A stretch of DNA of 64,000 nucleotides from Paenibacillus radicis (ex Xue et al. 2023) (GTDB taxonomy: Bacteria; Bacillota; Bacilli; Paenibacillales; NBRC-103111): assembly GCF_024722015.1 (NCBI RefSeq), contig NZ_JANQBD010000029.1:44847-108846 (forward strand), in the 5' to 3' direction. The notes beneath the pieces were generated by a model. That model had not been told where the DNA came from. It worked only from the letters and a program-made list of their open reading frames with translations, and made no database searches. Each line of letters starts with the position of its first letter. The first letter of the stretch is position 1. The position numbers and the translations under genes are program-made. This document shows positions 33,176 to 40,988 of this stretch, piece by piece.

Positions 33176-34654
33176 ATGGCAATCGAGACAGCGGTACAAA
33201 CATTTAAAAACCTGGTTAACGGACAATGGGTGGATTCGGTAAGCGGAGCTACATTCGAGAATACGAATCCAGCGAATGCAGCTGAAATCGTAGGACGCTT
33301 CCAAGCCTCAGTAGAAGAGGATGTCAATCTGGCGATTGAATCCGCAGACCGTGCGTTTCAAACCTGGCGTTATGTAGCTCCAACCAAGCGCGCTGAAATT
33401 TTATATAAAGCAGCCGACTTGTTGGAGGCTGGCCTGGAGCAGTATGCGGAGGAATTGACCCGGGAAGAAGGGAAAACGCTGGCAAGCAGCCGTATGGAAG
33501 TTAAGCGTTCAGCTCAAACATTGCGTTACTATGCATCAGAAGGCTTGAATGTAGCAGGCGAGACACTTCCTTCTGACGACCCTACAACCTTTGTTTATAC
33601 AAAAAAAGAGCCATTAGGCGTTATAACAGTCATCACTCCATGGAACTTTCCATTATCCATTCCTGTTCGAAAGATTGCTCCTGCCTTGGTTTCAGGTAAC
33701 ACGGTGGTTTTCAAACCGGCATCAGATACGCCTTTAATTGCGTTTCGTCTGGTTCAGGCATTGCATGATGCAGGATTGCCTGCTGGCGTGATCAACTTCG
33801 TCACCGGATCAGCGTCAAGAACAGGTACTCCGCTTGTAACTCATCCAGCAGTCAAAGCTGTGACGTTCACGGGCTCAACTGGTGCAGGTGAGAAAATTAA
33901 TAAATCCGTTCGTTTGTCCACTCGCGTTCAACTGGAGCTTGGCGGCAAAAACCCGCTTATCGTCATGCAGGACGCCGACGTGGAGCAAGCGGCTGAATTA
34001 GCTATTAAAGGCGGCTTCGAATTGACTGGCCAGGCATGCACAGGCACCAGCCGCGTCATCGTAATGGACTCCGTTCATGATCAGTTTGTTAATGCGCTTA
34101 TTGCCAAAACTCAACTATTGACGGTAGGCAGTGGCCTAACCAAGGGCATCGAAGTTGGCCCGCTCGCGAATGCCAGCCAATTGAAGAATGTGCTGGAATA
34201 TGTAGAGATCGGCAAAGCCGAAGGTGCGGAGCTTGTATATGGCGGTGAGCATTTGTCCGAGGGCGAGTATGCAAGCGGCTATTATGTCAGACCGGCTATT
34301 TTCACCAATGTGCTGCCGAATATGAGAATTGCTCAGGAAGAAATATTCGGACCGGTCATTTCGATCATTCGTGTTACCTCTTTCCAAGAAGCCATGCGCA
34401 TTGCTAATGATGTGGAATTCGGATTGTCAGCAGCTATTTGTACTTTTGACCCTAATCATATTCAGCACTTTATTAATAACATTCAAGCAGGTGTGGTCAA
34501 GGTTAACCGGACAACAACAGGAAATGCTTATAACGCACCGTTTGGCGGCGTGAAAATGTCCAGCACAGCTACGTACCGTGAGTCGGGACGCGGAGCGCTT
34601 GAATTCTACACGCAAATTAAAAGTGTATACCACGGGGTAAAAAGCATCGATTAA
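33176..34654 (+). CDS. NAD(P)-dependent aldehyde dehydrogenase
   Basis: A complete ALDH of 492 residues with PWNFP (N157), the cofactor loop FTGSTGAG, general base E254 in LELGGKNP and catalytic C288 in TGQACTG. It oxidises an aldehyde to the acid in the cytoplasm. The family cannot be narrowed to one substrate by eye; semialdehyde dehydrogenases of sugar-acid and amino-acid breakdown are similar. Start ATG 33176 follows GAAAGGGGA. Its place after the diiron oxygenase suggests it handles that enzyme's aldehyde product, which is an inference. GlcG follows after 41 bases. Confidence 0.92.
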   Translation: MAIETAVQTFKNLVNGQWVDSVSGATFENTNPANAAEIVGRFQASVEEDVNLAIESADRAFQTWRYVAPTKRAEILYKAADLLEAGLEQYAEELTREEGKTLASSRMEVKRSAQTLRYYASEGLNVAGETLPSDDPTTFVYTKKEPLGVITVITPWNFPLSIPVRKIAPALVSGNTVVFKPASDTPLIAFRLVQALHDAGLPAGVINFVTGSASRTGTPLVTHPAVKAVTFTGSTGAGEKINKSVRLSTRVQLELGGKNPLIVMQDADVEQAAELAIKGGFELTGQACTGTSRVIVMDSVHDQFVNALIAKTQLLTVGSGLTKGIEVGPLANASQLKNVLEYVEIGKAEGAELVYGGEHLSEGEYASGYYVRPAIFTNVLPNMRIAQEEIFGPVISIIRVTSFQEAMRIANDVEFGLSAAICTFDPNHIQHFINNIQAGVVKVNRTTTGNAYNAPFGGVKMSSTATYRESGRGALEFYTQIKSVYHGVKSID

Positions 34655-34695
34655 TTGATGGGTTTAATTATTGGGAATGGAGGAGCTACGAACCT

Positions 34696-35169
34696 ATGAA
34701 ATCAGTATTGAAGCTGGAATTGGAAGAAGCGAAAGTCATGCTGGAGGCGGCAAGAATCGCTGCTGAGGAAGTAAAAGCTCTGGAATCGATATGTATTGTC
34801 GATGACGGCGGATATGTCATAGCTCTGGAGCGTATGAATGGCGGGCGCATCACAGGCCCCGAGATTGCTATAGCTAAGGCGTTTACAGCAAGCGGACACA
34901 AGCGGTCGACCCATTTGTTCAATCAACCGGGCGGACCGGCTTCAACTACCGGCGAAGCATTCGGTATTCATGCCATGCTGCCTGGCAAGTTCGCTATATT
35001 CGTTGGGGGCTTCCCAATCGTAGTGAACGGGGAAGTCGTCGGCGGTGTTGGTGTCAGCGGAGGCAATGGGGAGCAGGATACAGCTGTTGGGACAGCTGCA
35101 CTGAAGGCGCTGCAAAATTACTTGGGCAATGAATACGAAGTTATGACACAGGCGGATATTAAGAAGTAA
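34696..35169 (+). CDS. GlcG/HbpS family heme-binding-like protein
   Basis: 157 residues: KLELEEAKVMLEAARIAAEEV, CIVDDGGYVIALERMNG, AIAKAFTASGHKRST, FGIHAMLPGKFAIFVGGFPIV and GGVGVSGGNGEQD match the GlcG/HbpS (former DUF336) family. HbpS members form octamers and can bind or degrade heme, and PduO C-terminal domains share the fold. In catabolic gene groups such proteins often accompany oxygenases, with an unproved role. RBS GGAGGAG. It is likely in one operon with the upstream ALDH. Confidence 0.85.
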   Translation: MKSVLKLELEEAKVMLEAARIAAEEVKALESICIVDDGGYVIALERMNGGRITGPEIAIAKAFTASGHKRSTHLFNQPGGPASTTGEAFGIHAMLPGKFAIFVGGFPIVVNGEVVGGVGVSGGNGEQDTAVGTAALKALQNYLGNEYEVMTQADIKK

Positions 35170-35293
35170 TTGTGTGGAGAGTACGAGCGGAACGGCCGAA
35201 GGCGTTCTGGTGAAGCGTTTGCGAATCCGAATGCTTCGGCCGTTCAGCTGGACTTGTTCGCAGACTTGTGACAGATAAGGATGGAGAGGCAAG

Positions 35294-35881
35294 ATGGAGT
35301 ATTGGAATTTGTTCCTCGGATTTTTCCGGATCGGCGTCTTGGGTTACGGCGGAGGACCTACCATGATTCCTCTTGTTCATGCGGAAGCCGTACAGAAGTA
35401 TAAATGGATGACAGACGAGGAATTTACGGACGTGCTGGCTATGGGGAATGCTTTGCCAGGACCGATCGCCACGAAAATGGCCGGGTACATTGGCTATAAG
35501 GTGAAAGGGACAGCAGGCGCCTTTATCGCGATCTTGGCCATGGTCATCCCTGTTCTAGCCGCGATGATTTTTCTGCTCGGTCTCATTTATAAGCTGAAGG
35601 ATTCCGGAATTGTAGGCGGTATGACGCACGGTATTCAGCCGGTAATCGGTGTGATGATGGCCGTTATGGCTTATGAGTTTTTCCTGAAATCCTGGAAAGG
35701 CTGGACGAAGAGCAGAACAATCGGCTGGACGGTCATCTCGTTAGTTGTCTTGGTTTTGCTGGATTTGAACCCGGGACTGCTCATAGGCATTGCTCTTGCT
35801 TACGCATTTATCGAATCGACCTATTTATTCAAAAAGAGGAAGAAAAAGCAGGCTGATTCTGACAGGGGTTTTTCAGCATGA
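35294..35881 (+). CDS. Chromate transporter (CHR) family, half-size subunit A
   Basis: 195 residues with the CHR family signature FRIGVLGYGGGPTMIPLVHAEAV and GNALPGPIATKMAGYIGYK, then hydrophobic helices and a basic C-terminus. Short CHR proteins work as heterodimeric pairs; its 3' end overlaps the next CHR gene by four bases (ATGA). In some bacteria they export chromate, but many CHR pairs sit in unrelated catabolic operons and probably move other oxyanions. RBS GGAGAGG. Confidence 0.9.
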   Translation: MEYWNLFLGFFRIGVLGYGGGPTMIPLVHAEAVQKYKWMTDEEFTDVLAMGNALPGPIATKMAGYIGYKVKGTAGAFIAILAMVIPVLAAMIFLLGLIYKLKDSGIVGGMTHGIQPVIGVMMAVMAYEFFLKSWKGWTKSRTIGWTVISLVVLVLLDLNPGLLIGIALAYAFIESTYLFKKRKKKQADSDRGFSA

Positions 35882-36408
35882 TACTATTGCACATATTTTG
35901 GGCCTTTTTCATTCCTAATATTTTGGGATACGGCGGCGGGCCGCCGATCATCCCTTTACTGCAAGCCGAGGTTGTTGATCATTACGGGTGGATGACTTTG
36001 GAGCAATTCGGTGATGTGCTGGCGCTGGGAAATGCGCTGCCGAGTCCGATTGCAACCAAGCTTGCCGGATACATCGGCTATCAGGTAGGAGGCGTTACGG
36101 GTGCGGTGGTGGCTTTGATTGCAACTATAGCGCCAACTGCCATCGCCATGGTGATCTTGTTCAAATTTCTGCAGTTTTTTAAATCGGCTCCGCAGGTTGC
36201 GGCTATGACTCAGATCGTACGCCCGATCGTAGCGGTTTTGCTGGGAACGTTAGCCTTTCAGTTTTTTGCTAGTGCTTATCAGTCCGCAGGGATATGGCAG
36301 ACAGCAGCGCTTACAGCGGTCAGTTTAATAGCCTTGGAGAAGCTGAAAATTCATCCGGGTTTGGTGGTAGCCTCTGCTATGGTCTACGGAGCTTTTTTTC
36401 TTAGTTGA
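35878..36408 (+). CDS. Chromate transporter (CHR) family, half-size subunit B
   Basis: 176 residues with FIPNILGYGGGPPIIPLLQAEVV and GNALPSPIATKLAGYIGYQ, the same signature as subunit A, and a four-base overlap with it. The pair arose by internal duplication and forms one transporter. No chromate reductase or resistance regulator is nearby; the neighbouring regulator is the GntR gene of the catabolic regulon. Confidence 0.9.
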   Translation: MILLHIFWAFFIPNILGYGGGPPIIPLLQAEVVDHYGWMTLEQFGDVLALGNALPSPIATKLAGYIGYQVGGVTGAVVALIATIAPTAIAMVILFKFLQFFKSAPQVAAMTQIVRPIVAVLLGTLAFQFFASAYQSAGIWQTAALTAVSLIALEKLKIHPGLVVASAMVYGAFFLS

Positions 36409-36486
36409 ATAGTACCTTCGAATTTGTTTTACACTATATGACATTTCGATTACACTGAGAAGAAACAACATTCGGAGGTATACCAG

Positions 36487-37164
36487 ATGCCAGACATGCC
36501 AGTCATATGGAAAGATGAAGAATTAAGCCCTATTCGAGATAAAGTGTACCAGTATATTAAACAAGCCATTGTTCAAGGAATGTATAAATCGGGTGAACGC
36601 ATTATCGAGCGTGAGCTGGCGGATCAACTAAATGTAAGCCGTACCCCAATCAGAGAAGCGCTGTTCCGGCTTGAATCCCAAGGCTTTGTCAAAACGATGC
36701 CGCGTAAAGGCGTGGTTGTGTCCAAGCTGTCGCCGGAAGAAATCGTTGAAATATTTACAATACTTGCCGCGCTAGAAAGCTTGGCGATGAAGATGGCCGC
36801 ACAAAAAGCGGAGCAATCTCACCGTGACGAATTGAAGCGCATCATTGAGGAAATTGATCAGGCACTTGCACAGCCGGTGTTTGATTTGAAAAATCGCATG
36901 TTCCATTTTTCGATTAACGAAATTATTTTCCGCGCTGCGCAGAGCCCAAGATTGACACAGATGCTGGATAGCCTGTCGGATTATATCCGTGCTTTTGCCC
37001 ATCTTGGTTATGAGCTTCCAGGACGGATGCGTAAAGCCGCAGAGGAGCACCGGGAGCTGGCATTGGCAGTCCTTAACGGCTATGGAGATCTTGCGGAGCA
37101 GCTAACGAAAATCCATTTGGAAAATTCCAAGCAGGCTTATATGGAAGCATTAGAAAAAGAGTAG
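36487..37164 (+). CDS. GntR family regulator, FadR/FCD subfamily (probable regulator of the GTATAC sites)
   Basis: An N-terminal GntR winged helix (IKQAIVQGMYKSGERIIERELADQLNVSRTPIREALFRLESQGFV) is followed by an all-helical FCD domain (about 90-215), whose metal/effector pocket residues include the His in NRMFHFSI and the EEHRELA motif. FCD regulators bind short palindromes such as TNGTNNNNACNA. The group of GTATAC sites in this window fits that type, which makes this protein the best candidate for their regulator. RBS GGAGG. It is followed by the ferredoxin and RidA genes. Confidence 0.9.
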   Translation: MPDMPVIWKDEELSPIRDKVYQYIKQAIVQGMYKSGERIIERELADQLNVSRTPIREALFRLESQGFVKTMPRKGVVVSKLSPEEIVEIFTILAALESLAMKMAAQKAEQSHRDELKRIIEEIDQALAQPVFDLKNRMFHFSINEIIFRAAQSPRLTQMLDSLSDYIRAFAHLGYELPGRMRKAAEEHRELALAVLNGYGDLAEQLTKIHLENSKQAYMEALEKE

Positions 37165-37199
37165 TTGAAGGATGCTAAATTGTTTAGAGGAGGTTTGCT

Positions 37200-37484
37200 A
37201 TGCCCAATGTGAAATTACACCATAATGGAGAACTATATGAGCAGGAAGTGGCGGCAAACAGCAATTTAGTTGTATTAGCCGGGATCAAGAAGTTTCCTCA
37301 TCTGAAGTATGGCTGCGGCATGGGTAAATGCACCAAATGTATGGTCACCGTTCTTGCAGGCGGCGAGGCTCTTGCCGAGCCTAACTGGAAAGAGAATAAA
37401 ATGCTTGGCGACAAATTAAATAATGGCTGCCGTTTAGCATGCCAATTGTATATTTCAGATGATATTGAGATCCGCCAAGAATAG
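37200..37484 (+). CDS. 2Fe-2S ferredoxin (plant type)
   Basis: 94 residues. The cluster ligands are in GCGMGKCTKC (C-x4-C-x2-C) with the fourth in CRLACQ. It is a stand-alone electron carrier without a reductase domain. RBS GAGGAGG and the position between gntR and ridA suggest it serves the oxygenase step of the pathway (diiron HDO enzyme), which needs external electrons. A second, related ferredoxin is at 49632 under another GTATAC site. No ferredoxin reductase gene was recognised in the window. Confidence 0.9.
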   Translation: MPNVKLHHNGELYEQEVAANSNLVVLAGIKKFPHLKYGCGMGKCTKCMVTVLAGGEALAEPNWKENKMLGDKLNNGCRLACQLYISDDIEIRQE

Positions 37485-37555
37485 CTTGAGCTTCTCGGAA
37501 TCACTGCCGTGAGCTTATACCTTGGCTTTCAGACAAGCCTGGAGGGGGCGCTCCA

Positions 37556-38026
37556 ATGGAAAAATGCATACAGGTCGAGGAGAAGCTTAAGGAGCTAAAT
37601 ATTCAACTAGAGTCACTTCCTAAGCCGAGTGGTAATTATGTTCCCTATACGATAGTAGAGCCGATGATTTATATGAGCGGTGTAACTCCTAAAGTAAACG
37701 GTGTGCTCCAATATAAAGGCAAAGTAGGGTTGGATTTAACGAAGGAAGAAGGCTATCAAGCGGCTCGGCAATGTATAATTAACCAACTGGGTACACTAAA
37801 GGCCATTCTGGGGGATTTGGACCGAGTGGTGAACATTGTCAAGATGGAAGGCTTTATCCATGCTGCTTCTGATTTCTATGATCTGCCTTATGTGTTGAAT
37901 GGTGCTTCTGATCTGCTTGTTGAAGCATTTGGTGAAAAAGGCGCACATGCCCGTTCAGCCATTGGTGTTGCTGCCTTGCCTGGTGGCGCCGCAGTCGAAG
38001 TGGAGCTAATTGTCCGGTATGAATAA
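37556..38026 (+). CDS. RidA/YjgF family imine deaminase
   Basis: 156 residues with the RidA pattern YMSGVTPKVNGV, QLGTLKAILGDLDRVVNIVKMEGFIHA, FGEKGAHARSAIGVAALPGGAAVEVELIV. The Arg in HARSAIGV corresponds to the catalytic Arg that hydrolyses enamine/imine intermediates and releases ammonia. Some members are dedicated catabolic deaminases such as 2-aminomuconate deaminase. The position with aspartate dehydrogenase and an HDO enzyme in one regulon supports a nitrogen-releasing catabolic role. RBS GGAGGGGG. Confidence 0.88.
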   Translation: MEKCIQVEEKLKELNIQLESLPKPSGNYVPYTIVEPMIYMSGVTPKVNGVLQYKGKVGLDLTKEEGYQAARQCIINQLGTLKAILGDLDRVVNIVKMEGFIHAASDFYDLPYVLNGASDLLVEAFGEKGAHARSAIGVAALPGGAAVEVELIVRYE

Positions 38027-38089
38027 CAATGTAATCTGAATTGAACTGGTTTATGCCATTAAATAATAGATTAACTGGAGGTTTTGAAA

Positions 38090-38389
38090 ATGAGCGAATT
38101 TATTATGGTATCCACAACAGAGCGTTACAAGACGGTTACTGACAATCCTGACTTGGAAACAATAGCTGAATATGAATATCACTTTTTTGGTAAGAAAAAA
38201 ACTACATTCTCCATTTGCAAAATTAAAAATCCGGTTACTAGAATCGTAATTCAAGGCGTATCCGAGGTATTCCCGGACAACAGTATTCCTATTAAGGTAT
38301 TTCCCAAGTTTGAAACAACCGAACAGATAGAGAAAGAAATCTACGAGTTGGATATGGATAAAGACAGCAAGATCGTTAAGGTTATATAG
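38090..38389 (+). CDS. Small conserved-looking protein of unknown function
   Basis: 99 residues, soluble, no signal peptide: alternating short strands and a C-terminal helix (TTEQIEKEIYELDMD). I do not recognise a family. The start at 38090 follows ACTGGAGG; the frame's first ATG at 38084 is too close to the RBS. It follows ridA by 63 bases and is followed by a terminator, so it is probably the last gene of the gntR transcript. Confidence 0.65.
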   Translation: MSEFIMVSTTERYKTVTDNPDLETIAEYEYHFFGKKKTTFSICKIKNPVTRIVIQGVSEVFPDNSIPIKVFPKFETTEQIEKEIYELDMDKDSKIVKVI

Positions 38390-38403
38390 ACTGGTTGCAG
38401 TAG

Positions 38404-38437
38404 AAGGTGCGGGCTTGATGAAGCTTGCGCCTTTTTT
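38404..38437 (+). terminator. Terminator after the gntR-ridA group
   Basis: AAGGTGCGGGCTT pairs with AAGCTTGCGCCTT (two G-U pairs), loop GATG, then TTTTTT. Confidence 0.8.
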
Positions 38438-38573
38438 GTGTTATAATCCAGCATTTCCTTTTTCTTAATTGAAGCCTTGTTAAACAGCGTTTTGGCTACC
38501 GCCACCATTTGCAATATACATGATATCTGTTTTTCGTCTGTCATTGATGAACTAAGTTTATATGAAAACTAAA

Positions 38574-38612
38574 AAGGACCCTCTCTAATAGTGTTCATAG
38601 GAGGGTCTTAGT
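38574..38612. terminator. Hairpin upstream of the collagen-like gene
   Basis: GGACCCTC pairs with GAGGGTC. No T run follows. Between here and 38799 I see only AT-rich sequence and a small ATAGAC/GTCTAT hairpin (38706-38721). No promoter could be assigned. Confidence 0.4.
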
Positions 38613-38798
38613 GCTTGTATTGAGTTGTCCATTTATATCTTATGTTTTCTAAAAAGTAGTTGTAACTGTATATTAACCCTATACAAAAACCTATTTTAGT
38701 AATAAATAGACCGTTGTCTATTAGTTATAAGACAAATGTCCATGCCGCCAATAGAAGAATGGAGTATGATACATCAAACCTATTTGGAGGTGTTTGGA

Positions 38799-40730
38799 TT
38801 GGGTTGTCCCCTAGAGAAACGAAAAAAGGGCTGTATAAAGAAACAGGTTATTGTCTGCCCTTCGAAGAGAAAAAAACCTGTGAAGAGAGAATGTTGTAAG
38901 AAAATTGTCGTCAGAAAGAAAATTGTAAGTGTAAATATTCCCCAAGGAGCACAAGGAGCACAAGGAGCGCAAGGAGCTACAGGAGCTACAGGAGCTACAG
39001 GAGCACAAGGAGCACAGGGAGCTACAGGAGCACAAGGAGCGCAAGGAGCTCAAGGCCCGCAAGGAGCACAAGGCGCACAAGGAACACAAGGAACTCAAGG
39101 AACACAAGGGGTACAAGGAACTCAAGGACCGCAAGGAGCTAGAGGAGCACAGGGAGCACAAGGCCCTCAAGGAGCACAAGGAGCACAAGGAGCACAAGGA
39201 ACTCAAGGAACACAAGGAACACAAGGTCCACAAGGAACTCAAGGACCGCAAGGAGCTAGAGGAGCACAGGGAGCACAAGGTTCTCAAGGAGCACAAGGCC
39301 CTCAAGGAGCACAAGGAGCACAAGGAGCACAAGGAACACAAGGCCCGCAAGGAGCTACAGGAGCTCAAGGAACTCAAGGTCCACAAGGAACACAAGGTCC
39401 ACAAGGAACACAAGGCTCGCAAGGAACTACAGGAGCCCAGGGAACCCAAGGCCCAGCAGGTCCACAGGGTGGGCCCCAAGGAGTACAAGGTCCACAAGGA
39501 ACTCAAGGCCCACAAGGAACTCAAGGAACTACAGGAGCCCAAGGAGTTCAAGGTCCACAAGGAACACAAGGCCCGCAAGGAGCTACAGGAGCTCAAGGAA
39601 CTCAAGGTCCACAAGGAACACAAGGCTCGCAAGGAACTACAGGAGCCCAGGGAACCCAAGGCCCCGCAGGTCCACAGGGCGGGCCCCAAGGAGTACAAGG
39701 TCCACAAGGAACTCAAGGCCCACAAGGAACCCAAGGAACTACAGGAGCGCAAGGAGCTCAAGGCCCGCAAGGAGCTACAGGAACCCAAGGAACTACAGGA
39801 GCGCAAGGAGCTCAAGGCCCGCAAGGAGCTACAGGAACCCAAGGAACTACAGGAGCCCAAGGAGCACAAGGCCCGCAAGGAGCTACAGGAATCCAAGGAA
39901 CTACAGGAGCGCAAGGAGCTCAAGGCCCGCAAGGAGCTACAGGAACCCAAGGAACTACAGGTCCACAAGGAACACAAGGCCCGCAAGGAGCTACAGGAGC
40001 CCAAGGAACTACAGGAACGCAAGGAGCTCAAGGCCCGCAAGGAACTACAGGAGCGCAAGGAGCTCAAGGCCCGCAAGGAGCTACAGGAGCGCAAGGAGCT
40101 CAAGGCCCGCAAGGAGCCCAAGGAACTACAGGAGTCCAAGGAGCACAAGGCCCGCAAGGTGTTCAAGGAGCTCAAGGACCTCAGGGAGCTGGAGGATTAA
40201 TTCCATTTTCAACGGGTATCATCATCAGTGGTGCTACAGTAGTATCAGCTGCTCCAATTTTAATGGGTTTTGGTAATAACACGGTTGAAATTATTAACGG
40301 TTCTGGAGAATCAACTATGCCACCACAGGCAGGTGGTTTTGCTTTCCCAATTCCCTTTGCGGGAACCGTTCAAAATTTACAAATAAGCGCAGATTTATTG
40401 GTTGCTTCAGTGGTTTCTATAAATGTGACAGCTCTTGTATATGATTTTACAGTTTTCGTCGCACCTTCAGTTCCTAATAATGGGATTAGTCATCTTGCCT
40501 CACTTTACGTGACAACTCCGCTGACTAGCTCGCTTACTTTTGGAGGTCCTGGTAATACGGTTAATGCCGGTACCTTCTATGCAGCAACCAATATAAATGT
40601 CGGATCATTAACAGTCGCAGCGGGTGATCGTATTGGTATTCGTATAAGGACGAATGTAGCGTCTGATCCCTCAGCAGCTGATATTACCCAACTTTCGTTT
40701 AGCGCGAGTTTATCTTATACTCCTTCATAA
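38799..40730 (+). CDS. Collagen-like G-X-Q repeat protein with BclA-like C-terminal domain
   Basis: A short Lys/Cys-rich N-terminus (CPLEKRKKGC...CCKKIVVRKK) is followed by about 140 uninterrupted Gly-X-Y triplets, dominated by GAQ, GTQ, GPQ, GAT and GTT. Then comes a ~175-residue beta-rich domain (GGLIPFSTGIIISGAT...SFSASLSYTPS) resembling the trimer-forming C-terminal domain of exosporium proteins such as BclA. It has no Sec signal or LPXTG anchor, which fits a mother-cell-made spore surface fibre. TTG 38799 is chosen because TTTGGAGG ends eight bases before it; ATG 38736 has no RBS. The repeats make alternative frames on both strands look open. Confidence 0.85.
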   Translation: MGCPLEKRKKGCIKKQVIVCPSKRKKPVKRECCKKIVVRKKIVSVNIPQGAQGAQGAQGATGATGATGAQGAQGATGAQGAQGAQGPQGAQGAQGTQGTQGTQGVQGTQGPQGARGAQGAQGPQGAQGAQGAQGTQGTQGTQGPQGTQGPQGARGAQGAQGSQGAQGPQGAQGAQGAQGTQGPQGATGAQGTQGPQGTQGPQGTQGSQGTTGAQGTQGPAGPQGGPQGVQGPQGTQGPQGTQGTTGAQGVQGPQGTQGPQGATGAQGTQGPQGTQGSQGTTGAQGTQGPAGPQGGPQGVQGPQGTQGPQGTQGTTGAQGAQGPQGATGTQGTTGAQGAQGPQGATGTQGTTGAQGAQGPQGATGIQGTTGAQGAQGPQGATGTQGTTGPQGTQGPQGATGAQGTTGTQGAQGPQGTTGAQGAQGPQGATGAQGAQGPQGAQGTTGVQGAQGPQGVQGAQGPQGAGGLIPFSTGIIISGATVVSAAPILMGFGNNTVEIINGSGESTMPPQAGGFAFPIPFAGTVQNLQISADLLVASVVSINVTALVYDFTVFVAPSVPNNGISHLASLYVTTPLTSSLTFGGPGNTVNAGTFYAATNINVGSLTVAAGDRIGIRIRTNVASDPSAADITQLSFSASLSYTPS

Positions 40731-40820
40731 AAAGCCTCGACTATTGTATCTGGCTATTTGTTTCAGAGTCAGGTTAACAATTCAGGGAATGAATTACCAT
40801 ATCTGAAAATATTCTCAATT

Positions 40821-40860
40821 AAGAGATCAAGCCATTTAGGCCTTGATCTTCTTTTGTTTT
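40821..40860 (+). terminator. Terminator after the collagen-like gene
   Basis: GATCAAG and CTTGATC with flanking pairs, followed by CTTCTTTTGTTTTTTT. Confidence 0.75.
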
Positions 40861-40988
40861 TTTCAGAAAGCGGGAACAATGAGGTATAGCAGTTGTCTTG
40901 TTTTTCGCAGCATAAACTCATATAATTGCCACGAGTTGTGCAAGCATCTCAAGGATCAGAGGTTAGCAGCAGCGCAAAGGGGATACTT

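Noticed and set aside
38811..40175. A 454-codon open frame on the minus strand and a 243-codon frame in another plus-strand reading frame within the collagen-like gene
   Set aside because: Both are by-products of the GGAGCACAAGGA-type repeats: they encode low-complexity Leu/Ser or Lys/Glu repeats, have no RBS, and lie opposite or inside a well-supported gene.
38940..40197. Repetitive DNA that might be taken for a CRISPR or tandem-repeat array
   Set aside because: It is the coding sequence of Gly-X-Y triplets in one open frame. There are no spacers and no palindromic repeats.
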